In this document: positions 1 through 5,594 of the stretch, piece after piece
Numbering within the stretch: position 1 is the stretch's first letter
Layout of the letters: the number at the start of each line of letters is the position of its first letter
DNA from: Caulobacterales bacterium 32-69-10
GTDB lineage: Bacteria; Pseudomonadota; Alphaproteobacteria; Caulobacterales; Caulobacteraceae
NCBI GenBank assembly: GCA_002280485.1
Contig: NCED01000061.1
Location: forward strand, 1-9,191
DNA length: 9,191 bases
Direction of reading: 5' to 3'
Position numbers and translations under genes: made by a program
The notes under the pieces: model-generated
Database searches by the model: none
Told to the model about the DNA's origin: nothing
The model's input: the letters and a program-made list of their open reading frames with translations, nothing else

Positions 1-171
1 CTCGGAGCCGTCGTCGTCCGACAGCTCGAAGCCGAGCAGGTTGTCGATCTCGTCCTGATTGAGAATCCGCTCGCTGCCGGGCGCGTTGAGGGCGGCCGCG
101 GCGGTGTCGTCTCCGACCATGGCTTCCCACTCGGAGGCCAGGTTGTCTGCGTCGGGAGCGGTGTCTGACAT
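1..171 (-). CDS. fliM: Flagellar motor switch protein FliM, N-terminal fragment
   Basis: Only the first 57 codons are in the window; the frame stays open to base 1. FliM is the cytoplasmic C-ring (switch) protein that binds phosphorylated CheY and, with FliG and FliN, sets rotation direction. The visible part is an acidic leader followed by the conserved N-terminal segment ILNQDEIDNLLGF (residues 36-48), which in the family is the CheY-P docking motif. The start at 171-169 (ATG) has a GAGGT ribosome-binding site 12 bases upstream on the minus strand. It lies 27 bases behind the fliL stop, so fliL-fliM is almost certainly one operon, as in Caulobacter. The leader of about 35 residues before the motif is longer than in enteric FliM, where the motif is at the very N-terminus. 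The central and C-terminal domains lie outside the window. The identity is secure because of the motif and the neighbour. Confidence 0.93.
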   Translation of the reverse strand, partial: MSDTAPDADNLASEWEAMVGDDTAAAALNAPGSERILNQDEIDNLLGFELSDDDGSE

Positions 172-198
172 GCGGGTACTGGGACCTCAGCCTTGCGG

Positions 199-822
199 CT
201 ACTGGACCAACATCTCCTGGATCAGGACGGCGTTGACCTTGGACGGGGCGATGACGAGGTTGACCCGGCGCAGGATCTCCATGCGCAGCTGGTAGCTGCC
301 CTGGCTGCCGGAGAGATCTTCGGGGCGCAGCTCGCGCAGGAAGGTCTGGAACATGTCGGCCAGGCGCGGCTGGTTCGGCTCGATCTCTTCGGCGACCGCC
401 TCGTCGGGCAGTTCGAAGGCCAGCTTCAGCTTGAGGAAGGTCGGGCGGCTGTCGGCGGCCTGAATGTTCACGATCAGGTCGGGCATGGTGTAGAAAACGA
501 CGCCGTCGGGGCCCTCGGTGATCGGGCTCGGGCCGCCTTCCTTGCCCTCGGCGCCGCCGTGGCCGCCTTCCTTCTTCTCGTCCTTCTTTTTCTTGTCTTC
601 CTTGCCGTGGGCCGCCTCTTCGCCATGGGCGCCAGCCTCGGCGGCCGGCTTCTTGCCGAGGAGCAGGAAGGCGCCGGCGCCGCCGCCGCCGAGCACCACG
701 AGGGCGCCGACGGCCGCGATGATGATCATCATCGGCGGCTTCTTCTTGCCCTTGGCCTCGTGGCCTTCGCCCTCGGCCGCTTCGCCTTCCGGCGCCGCGT
801 GCCCCTTGTCCTTCTTAGCCAT
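199..822 (-). CDS. fliL: Flagellar basal body-associated protein FliL
   Basis: 207 residues. FliL is a single-pass inner-membrane protein that surrounds the stator units at the basal body and supports motor function. Layout: a charged, Lys/Glu/Gly-rich cytoplasmic N-terminus (1-30); one membrane helix (about 31-55, MMIIIAAVGALVV... then a glycine run); a very hydrophilic periplasmic linker rich in Gly, Lys, Glu and His (56-98); and the FliL domain (about 100-207), with a typical opening VVFYTMPDLIVNI and the conserved end VNAVLIQEMLVQ. The length is usual for Caulobacter-type FliL and longer than enteric FliL because of the linker. The start at 822 (ATG) gives the complete cytoplasmic tail; the Shine-Dalgarno match is poor. 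It leads the fliL-fliM operon and is divergent from flgF across 187 bases. TTAA elements just upstream suggest CtrA control (see the regulatory entry). Confidence 0.95.
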   Translation of the reverse strand: MAKKDKGHAAPEGEAAEGEGHEAKGKKKPPMMIIIAAVGALVVLGGGGAGAFLLLGKKPAAEAGAHGEEAAHGKEDKKKKDEKKEGGHGGAEGKEGGPSPITEGPDGVVFYTMPDLIVNIQAADSRPTFLKLKLAFELPDEAVAEEIEPNQPRLADMFQTFLRELRPEDLSGSQGSYQLRMEILRRVNLVIAPSKVNAVLIQEMLVQ

Positions 823-852
823 AAGCCCAGTCCGCCCCGCTTCAGGAGGCGA

Positions 853-874
853 TTAAGGCCTCCGGCGTGGTTAA
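853..874 (-). promoter_or_regulatory. Candidate CtrA-type elements upstream of fliL
   Basis: On the minus strand this stretch reads TTAACCAC (874 down to 867), then ten bases, then TTAA (856-853). TTAACCAC differs by one base from the TTAACCAT form of the CtrA half-site used in Caulobacterales, and the pair sits 31-52 bases upstream of the fliL ATG, where a CtrA-activated class II flagellar promoter would be. The two TTAA cores are 14 bases apart rather than the canonical 7, so this is not a textbook box. In Caulobacter crescentus fliLM is known to be CtrA-dependent, which makes the location reasonable. The motif is seen; the role is inferred. Confidence 0.4.
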
Positions 875-887
875 GGATTGGTTTGGG

Positions 888-902
888 CGGCAACAATTGC
901 CG
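888..902. promoter_or_regulatory. Inverted repeat, possible FlbD enhancer
   Basis: The sequence CGGCAA-CAA-TTGCCG is a perfect 6-bp inverted repeat with a 3-base spacer. Its centre (895) is about 85 bases upstream of the -12 element of the sigma-54 promoter, a normal distance for an activator of sigma-54 RNA polymerase. In Caulobacterales the activator of late basal-body operons is FlbD, which binds ftr elements near the promoters it controls. I infer that this repeat could be such an element; I did not verify it against a binding-site matrix. A repressor operator for the fliL side is also possible, since FlbD works both ways in Caulobacter. Confidence 0.4.
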
Positions 903-925
903 AGGCCCCGGCCACGGGCGCCGCG

Positions 926-933
926 TTAACCAT
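926..933 (+). promoter_or_regulatory. CtrA half-site TTAACCAT
   Basis: This is an exact TTAACCAT, the strongest form of the CtrA half-site, lying between the inverted repeat at 888-902 and the sigma-54 promoter at 967-980. The partner TTAA expected 7 bases further on is absent (ACTC instead). It may serve as a single half-site or be chance; an exact 8-mer of this AT content is uncommon in such GC-rich DNA. Confidence 0.35.
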
Positions 934-966
934 CCAACTCCATTGATTCATCACGCTTTTTCAGTT

Positions 967-980
967 GGCCCAACCGTTGC
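967..980 (+). promoter_or_regulatory. Sigma-54 (RpoN) promoter of the flgFGAH operon
   Basis: The sequence TTGGCCCAACCGTTGCA (965-981) carries the -24 GG at 967-968 and the -12 GC at 979-980, separated by exactly ten bases as sigma-54 promoters require, with TTGC intact at -12. Transcription would start near 991-993, giving a very short leader that begins at the ribosome-binding site. In Caulobacter crescentus the flgF operon belongs to the sigma-54-dependent flagellar class, which matches. The upstream inverted repeat (888-902) and an IHF-like stretch (935-948, minus strand, spacer one base too long) complete a typical enhancer-bend-promoter arrangement. Confidence 0.75.
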
Positions 981-993
981 ATCGGGAGGTTCG

Positions 994-999
994 AAGGAG
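994..999 (+). promoter_or_regulatory. Ribosome-binding site AAGGAG of flgF
   Basis: AAGGAG ends ten bases before the ATG at 1010. It decides the flgF start: a TTG at 965 in the same frame would lie inside the sigma-54 promoter and would add 15 residues that do not look like a FlgF N-terminus. Confidence 0.7.
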
Positions 1000-1009
1000 C
1001 GTTCCGACC

Positions 1010-1744
1010 ATGAACACCGTCCAGTATGTCGGTTTGTCGCGGCAAGAGACCCTGAAGAGGGCGCTCGAGATCGCCGCCAACAACATCGCCAACGCCGACA
1101 CCGCCGGTTTCAAGATCGAGCAGCAGATGGTGCGCGTCGAGGAAGCGACCCCGTTCGCGACCCCCGGGGCGCGGCCGGTGGCCTATGTCCTCGACCACGG
1201 GGTGGCGCGCGACTTCAGCCAGGGCGGGCTGGAAGAGAGCGGCAACGCCTATGACATCGCCATCGAAGGCGACGGCTTCTACGCCATCCAGACCGCGGAC
1301 GGGACCCGCTACACCCGCGACGGCCGCTTCACGGTCGACGCCCAGAACCAGCTGGTCACCAAGATGGGCGACCCGGTGCTCGGCAATAATGGCCGACCCA
1401 TCGTGCTGAACCCGATCGGCGGCGAGGCGAACGTCGGCAAGGACGGCACGATCAGCCAGGGCATGGTCCCCGTGGGCCGGCTCGGCGCCACCCGTTTCGC
1501 CGACCTGTCGCTGCTGAAGAAGGTCGGCGACAACCAGTTCGAGGCCCCCGCGGACGCCGTCTCCACCCCCGCCGCCGACGCCGTGATGCGCCAGGGCATG
1601 GTCGAGCGCTCGAACGTCCAGCCCGTGCTGGAAATCACCAACCTGATCGAAATCACCCGCGCCTACGAGCGCGTCGCCCGGATGATGGAGCAGTCGGGGG
1701 ATCTCTCCACCCGCGCCATCGACCGCCTGGGCCGGATCAACTGA
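1010..1744 (+). CDS. flgF: Flagellar proximal rod protein FlgF
   Basis: 244 residues from the ATG at 1010. FlgF is a proximal rod subunit of the flagellar basal body, exported through the flagellar type III apparatus and so without a cleaved signal peptide. The N-terminal rod motif IAANNIANADTAGFK (residues 21-35) is the flg_bb_rod signature that forms the D0 helix. The segment YDIAIEGDGFYAI (81-93) is the standard FlgF/FlgG/FlgE core, and the C-terminus (NVQPVLEITNLIEITRAYE...) is the second D0 helix. The length is normal. It is the first gene of flgF-flgG-flgA-flgH, read from the sigma-54 promoter, with the next gene 11 bases on. FlgF is told apart from FlgG by its shorter length, position and the NADTAGFK variant. 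Confidence 0.96.
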   Translation: MNTVQYVGLSRQETLKRALEIAANNIANADTAGFKIEQQMVRVEEATPFATPGARPVAYVLDHGVARDFSQGGLEESGNAYDIAIEGDGFYAIQTADGTRYTRDGRFTVDAQNQLVTKMGDPVLGNNGRPIVLNPIGGEANVGKDGTISQGMVPVGRLGATRFADLSLLKKVGDNQFEAPADAVSTPAADAVMRQGMVERSNVQPVLEITNLIEITRAYERVARMMEQSGDLSTRAIDRLGRIN

Positions 1745-1755
1745 GGACCTGAGCC

Positions 1756-2544
1756 ATGAGAGCTTTGCGCATCGCGTCCACCGGCATGGCCGCCCAGCAG
1801 ATGAACGTGGAGGTGATCTCCAACAACATCGCCAACATGAACACCATCGGCTTCAAGAAGCAGCGGGCCGAGTTCCAGGACCTGCTGTACCAGAACGTCG
1901 AGCGGATGGGGGTCCAGTCGTCCTCCACCGGCACGGTGGTGCCGACCGGGGTGCAGATCGGCTCCGGCGTGAAGACCGGGTCGGTCTATCGTATCACCCA
2001 GCAGGGCGCCCTGACCCAGACCGGCAACAAGCTGGACCTGGCCATCGACGGCAAGGGCTTCTTCTCGGTGCTGCTGCCTTCGGGCGAGACCGCCTATACC
2101 CGGGCCGGCAACTTCTCGGTGTCGCAGCAGGGCCAGCTGGTCACCGCCGACGGCTATGTGGTCCAGCCCGCCATCACCCTGCCGCAGGGCGTGACCGACG
2201 TGTCCGTCTCGGCCGACGGCCAGGTCAGCGCCACCCTGGCCGGCCAGACCGCGCCCCAGCTGGTTGGCGCGATCCAGCTCGTCACCTTCTACAACGAGGC
2301 CGGGCTGGAAGCGATCGGCGACAACCTGCTGCTGGAGAGCGGGGCCTCGGGCCCGGCCAACCAGGGCGCTCCGGGCGCCAACGGCTTCGGCAAGCTGCAG
2401 CAGGGCTACACCGAGGCGTCGAACGTCGACGCGGTGACCGAGGTCACCGCCCTGATCGTGGCCCAGCGGGCCTATGAGATGAATTCGAAGGTGGTGACGG
2501 CGGCCGACCAGATGCTGTCCACCGCCTCGCAGATCAAGTCCTGA
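1756..2544 (+). CDS. flgG: Flagellar distal rod protein FlgG
   Basis: 262 residues, the usual length for FlgG. It builds the distal rod that passes through the P and L rings and joins the proximal rod to the hook. The N-terminal helix with ISNNIANMNTIGFKK (21-35), the core LDLAIDGKGFF (93-103) and the C-terminal helix with VTALIVAQRAYEMNSK are diagnostic. The segment of about residues 40-70 (YQNVERMGVQSSSTG...) matches the FlgG-specific insertion that makes the rod stiff compared with the hook. No signal peptide is present, as expected for a type III export substrate. The ATG at 1756 has TGAGGA, overlapping the flgF stop, as ribosome-binding site, so translation is probably coupled. The gene ends two bases before flgA. 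Confidence 0.97.
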   Translation: MRALRIASTGMAAQQMNVEVISNNIANMNTIGFKKQRAEFQDLLYQNVERMGVQSSSTGTVVPTGVQIGSGVKTGSVYRITQQGALTQTGNKLDLAIDGKGFFSVLLPSGETAYTRAGNFSVSQQGQLVTADGYVVQPAITLPQGVTDVSVSADGQVSATLAGQTAPQLVGAIQLVTFYNEAGLEAIGDNLLLESGASGPANQGAPGANGFGKLQQGYTEASNVDAVTEVTALIVAQRAYEMNSKVVTAADQMLSTASQIKS

Positions 2545-2546
2545 CC

Positions 2547-3314
2547 ATGATCCGTACAGCCCTCGCCGTCCTCGCAGCCCTCGCCCTCGCGGCTCCCGCC
2601 CTGGCCGGAACCCCGGTCGCCCTGCGCGCCGCCCCGACCGCGACGGGTGCGGCCGTCACCCTGGCCGACGTGTTCGACGGCGCGAGCGGGGCGGCCGGCA
2701 AGGTGGCGGTGGCCCTCGCCCCCGCCCCCGGCATGAACGCCGTGCTCGACGCCGGACGGGTCCAGCTCGCCGCCCACAAGGCCGGACTCGACTGGGCCAA
2801 CGACCTGGGCGTGCGCCGCATCGTCGTCGCCTCCGGAACCAGCCCGGCCGGCGGCCAGGCCGGCTCCGGACCTCGGACCGCCGGGCGCCGGGCCCAGGTG
2901 CTGGCCTACGCCCGCAACCTCAACGCGGGCGAGATCCTCCAGGCCTCCGATCTGCGGTGGAGCGACGAGGTCGTCGCCGGCGCCGGCGCGCCCGGCAATC
3001 CTGACGCGATCATCGGCCAGGCGGCCCGCCGCCCCCTGCGCGAAGGCGCCGCGGTACAGACCGCCGACCTCGCCCAGCCGATGGTGATCCACCGCGACGA
3101 GACCATCTCGGTCGCCTACGAGGCCGGCGGCATCACCCTGGTGCTCCAGGGCAAGGCGCTGAAGGACGCCGCCGTCGGCGAGTCCGTCCAGGTGCTCAAC
3201 CAACAGTCCAAGAAGATCATCGAGGCGGTCGCCGCCGGTCCGGGCAAGGCCGTGGTCGGCCCCCGCGCCGACCGCCTCAAGGCCGCTCCCTTCTCCACCG
3301 CTTCCCTGCGCTAG
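2547..3314 (+). CDS. flgA: Flagellar P-ring assembly chaperone FlgA
   Basis: 255 residues. FlgA is a periplasmic chaperone that helps FlgI polymerise into the P ring around the rod. A clear Sec signal peptide spans residues 1-20 (MIRTALAVLA..., cleavage after APALA). The N-terminal half (about 25-110) is variable, and the C-terminal half holds the SAF-type domain: VLAYARNLNAGEILQASDL (118-136), then RRPLREGAAVQTADL (161-175), and the ring-binding end with ETISVAYEAGGITLVLQGKAL and AAVGESVQVLNQQSKK. That order is characteristic of FlgA. The start is two bases after the flgG stop, which implies translational coupling. Its substrate FlgI is not in this window. A Gly/Ala-rich stretch around 95-112 separates the two halves. 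Confidence 0.93.
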   Translation: MIRTALAVLAALALAAPALAGTPVALRAAPTATGAAVTLADVFDGASGAAGKVAVALAPAPGMNAVLDAGRVQLAAHKAGLDWANDLGVRRIVVASGTSPAGGQAGSGPRTAGRRAQVLAYARNLNAGEILQASDLRWSDEVVAGAGAPGNPDAIIGQAARRPLREGAAVQTADLAQPMVIHRDETISVAYEAGGITLVLQGKALKDAAVGESVQVLNQQSKKIIEAVAAGPGKAVVGPRADRLKAAPFSTASLR

Positions 3315-3322
3315 AGGTTCCC

Positions 3323-4051
3323 ATGTCGCTCCGCCTCGCCCCCCTCGCCTCCCTGTCCTGCCTCGCCCTCGCCCTGGGCGCCTGTTCGACCGTCTCAGAA
3401 GCGGTCCACGGCCCGCAGCTCAGCGCGGTCGGCTATCCCGCCCAGATGATGCCGATGCAGCAGGAGATCGCTCAGCCCCGCGGGCCCCAGTCGGCCAACA
3501 CCCTGTGGCGCACCGGGGCCCGGGCCTTCTTCAAGGACCAGCGGGCCAACAAGGTCGGCGACATCCTCACCGTCAGTATCGACATCCGCGACAACGCCAG
3601 CATCTCGAACGACACCTCGACCAGCCGGGAGACCTCGGTCGACGGCGGCGTCAGCAAGTTCTTCGGCCTGGAGTCCACCCTGGCGAAGATTCTTCCGGGG
3701 GCCCCCGACACCGGCCACCTGGTCACCAGCGGCTCGAACAGCAGCCTGGCCGGCTCGGGCTCGGTCAACCGGGCGGAAGCCGTGTCCCTGACCATCGCGG
3801 CGGTGGTCAGCGCGGTCCTGCCCAACGGCAACCTGGTGATCCAAGGCCGCCAGGAGGTCCGCATCAACCAGGAACTGCGCGAGCTGACCATCGCCGGCCT
3901 GGTGCGGCCGGAGGACATCACCGCGGCCAACACCATCCGCCACACCCAGATCGCCGAAGCGCGAGTGTCCTACGGCGGGCGCGGCGCCCTCAGCCGCGTG
4001 CAGAAGGTCCCGGCCGGCCAGGCCCTGCTCGAGACGTTCACCCCTTTCTGA
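3323..4051 (+). CDS. flgH: Flagellar L-ring protein precursor FlgH
   Basis: 242 residues. FlgH is an outer-membrane lipoprotein that forms the L ring, the bushing through which the rod passes. It has a lipoprotein signal peptide with lipobox LGAC (18-21), so mature FlgH would start at Cys21. Family blocks are LWRTGARAFFKDQRANKVGD followed by ILTVSI (61-86), the serine/asparagine-rich middle with GLESTLAKILPG, and the long conserved end GNLVIQGRQEVRINQELREL followed by TIAGLVRPEDI (169-199). The length is normal. AGAGG at 3313-3317 is the ribosome-binding site, five bases before the ATG and overlapping the flgA stop. It is the last recognisable flagellar gene of the operon; flgI and flgJ do not follow, which agrees with Caulobacter, where flgI is at another locus. 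Confidence 0.95.
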   Translation: MSLRLAPLASLSCLALALGACSTVSEAVHGPQLSAVGYPAQMMPMQQEIAQPRGPQSANTLWRTGARAFFKDQRANKVGDILTVSIDIRDNASISNDTSTSRETSVDGGVSKFFGLESTLAKILPGAPDTGHLVTSGSNSSLAGSGSVNRAEAVSLTIAAVVSAVLPNGNLVIQGRQEVRINQELRELTIAGLVRPEDITAANTIRHTQIAEARVSYGGRGALSRVQKVPAGQALLETFTPF

Positions 4052-4135
4052 TCGGGGCTTGATCGGCGTCAAGGGAACCGGAGCCGCGTACGGCAACTTT
4101 ATTCCTCAGGGCATGTCGCCCCGGGGGACGCCGCA

Positions 4136-4627
4136 ATGCTCCGCAAACTGGCTCTGACGGGACTTCTGGCCGCCACCGCTTCCCTGGCGGCCTGTTCGCA
4201 GGACGGGCGGCAAGGGGACTACGCCACCACCCTGCCCGCGGGCTTCGGCCTGTTCTACCTGGACGAGGGCCCCTCGGCGAAGCTCGCTTACGGCCAGGCC
4301 AATTCCGACAACGTCGGCCTGATGCTCCAGTGCGCCAAGGGCTCGCGCATGGTCGAGGTCTCCGACTCCGTGCGGTCCTCCCCCGCCCCGACCCTCGTCC
4401 TGACCTCGGGCGGCAAGACCGCGGCCTTGAAGGCCGAGGTCCACGCCGGCGAAGGCCCCTCCATCGTCACCGCCCAGACGTCCTCAAGCTCGCCGGTGCT
4501 GGCCGGCTTCCGCCAGTCAGGCAAGATGGAGGTCTCCTACGCCGGTCTGCGTTACGGCGTGGCGGCCAAGCCCGACGAGAAGGCCGGCGTCGAGCGGTTC
4601 TTCAGCGCCTGCGAACGCCGGACCTGA
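4136..4627 (+). CDS. Putative lipoprotein of unknown function downstream of flgH
   Basis: 163 residues. I do not recognise the family. It begins with a lipoprotein signal peptide (MLRKLALTGLLAATASLAAC) with lipobox LAAC at 17-20, so an acylated Cys20 is predicted; there is no Asp at +2, so outer-membrane sorting is likely. The rest looks like a compact, soluble beta-rich domain with LPAGFGLFYLDEGPSAKLAYG early, one more Cys in LMLQCAKG and a last Cys in FSACERRT near the end, which could form a disulfide. A GGGGGA ribosome-binding site lies seven bases before the ATG at 4136. It sits 84 bases behind flgH on the same strand, so it could be read through from the flagellar operon or have its own promoter; no clear terminator or promoter is visible in the gap. 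Its coding reality is supported by the signal peptide and the ribosome-binding site. Confidence 0.75.
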   Translation: MLRKLALTGLLAATASLAACSQDGRQGDYATTLPAGFGLFYLDEGPSAKLAYGQANSDNVGLMLQCAKGSRMVEVSDSVRSSPAPTLVLTSGGKTAALKAEVHAGEGPSIVTAQTSSSSPVLAGFRQSGKMEVSYAGLRYGVAAKPDEKAGVERFFSACERRT

Positions 4628-4630
4628 AGC

Positions 4631-5500
4631 CTAGTCGGCCCATTCGGCGAGGGTCTCGGCGCCCGCCGCGTCCTCGAAGCGGACCTTGTCCAGCTTGACC
4701 CCGATCAGGCACGTCGGGCGCATATCGACATCGGCGCTGAAGCAACGCACCGCCTGATCCTCGACCAGGGCGGCGATCCGGCCCGTGAGGATCAACCGAT
4801 AGGTCGCCGGCGCCGCGGCGACTTCCTCTTCCGAGAGCTTCTTGACCACCCGATAGGGCCTGGAGCCCCGCTGCCCGACGCGTGAGGCCCCGACGGCGAA
4901 TACCTGCACCAGGCCCAGGCTAGGCGGCGTCGGCTGAACCTTGCCCTCGGCCTCCGCGGGAATGGGGACGGCGGGGCACGCCTCGCCGGTGATCCAGGGG
5001 CGGGGCACCCAGAACCCTTCGACGGCTTCCGGTTCGGCGCCGCCAAGGATGGTGTCCAGCCACGGCGCTTCGGCCCAGTCCTGAGGCGCGGCGGCCAGGG
5101 TGAGGGTGCGACGCTTGGCGTCGACCGTCGCCCGCGCGGGATCGGTGTCGGCGGCGACGCCGAGCCCGCGGCAGCTGAACGGGATCACGATCTGGAAACG
5201 CCGTCCGGCCATCAGCCGGCGCTCGTCCGGGACGGGACGGCCCTCAGCGAAGGCGGCGGCCGCTTCCGCCGCCGCGGCGATCAGGTCGCCGCGCTTCAGG
5301 GCGGGGGGCGCCGGGGGCGGGGCCGGCGGGGCGGGCGGGGCCTCCACCACCGGGGCGGGCGCGGGGAGCGGGGGCGACGGCGCGGGCTGGGGCTTGGGCG
5401 CCCGCAGCTGCACCACGACCACCAGCACCAGCACAGCGGCCGCGGCGCCCAGTGAAAGAATGATGCGGGTCCGACGGGGCTCGTCCATACGGGTAGGCAT
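4631..5500 (-). CDS. Hypothetical membrane-anchored protein with proline-rich linker
   Basis: 289 residues; no family recognised. Layout: short basic cytoplasmic tail (1-12, PRRTR); one membrane helix (about 13-31, IILSLGAAAAVLVLVVVVQL) without a cleavage site; a Pro/Ala-rich linker (34-68) that could span part of the periplasm; then a domain of about 220 residues with FQIVIPFSCRG (102-112), FWVPRPWITGEACP (163-176) and a C-terminal section with VRCFSADVDMRPTCLIG (251-267). The four cysteines (110, 175, 253, 264) all lie in the predicted periplasmic part, which fits two disulfides. The ATG at 5500 is used because it gives the basic residues before the helix; an ATG four codons later is equally possible. 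The gene converges on the lipoprotein gene with only three bases between the stops, and diverges from the permease. No flagellar role can be claimed beyond proximity. Confidence 0.7.
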   Translation of the reverse strand: MPTRMDEPRRTRIILSLGAAAAVLVLVVVVQLRAPKPQPAPSPPLPAPAPVVEAPPAPPAPPPAPPALKRGDLIAAAAEAAAAFAEGRPVPDERRLMAGRRFQIVIPFSCRGLGVAADTDPARATVDAKRRTLTLAAAPQDWAEAPWLDTILGGAEPEAVEGFWVPRPWITGEACPAVPIPAEAEGKVQPTPPSLGLVQVFAVGASRVGQRGSRPYRVVKKLSEEEVAAAPATYRLILTGRIAALVEDQAVRCFSADVDMRPTCLIGVKLDKVRFEDAAGAETLAEWAD

Positions 5501-5594
5501 ATCAGATCGGCCGCCCGCTTGGAGATGCGTGCGACAAACGACTCTGTGATCGGGCGCCAGTTGACCGGCGCCGCGCCGCCTGTCCCATGGTTCG

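Noticed and set aside
965..1009. A longer flgF starting at the TTG at 965.
   Set aside because: The TTG lies inside the sigma-54 promoter, the extra 15 residues do not resemble a FlgF start, and AAGGAG at 994-999 points to the ATG at 1010.
193..1254. Long open frame on the + strand opposite fliL and continuing into flgF.
   Set aside because: It is antisense to a clear fliL and overlaps the flgF start in another frame; high GC makes such open frames by chance, and its protein has no recognisable features.
4058..4073. CTTGA-N6-TCAAG as a terminator behind flgH.
   Set aside because: It has only a 5-bp stem and no T-run follows; too weak to call.
5553..5572. GGCGCC repeat with TTGACC between, as hairpin or -35 box of the permease promoter.
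   Set aside because: GGCGCC is common in such GC-rich DNA, no -10 element follows at the right distance, and the ATG is too close.
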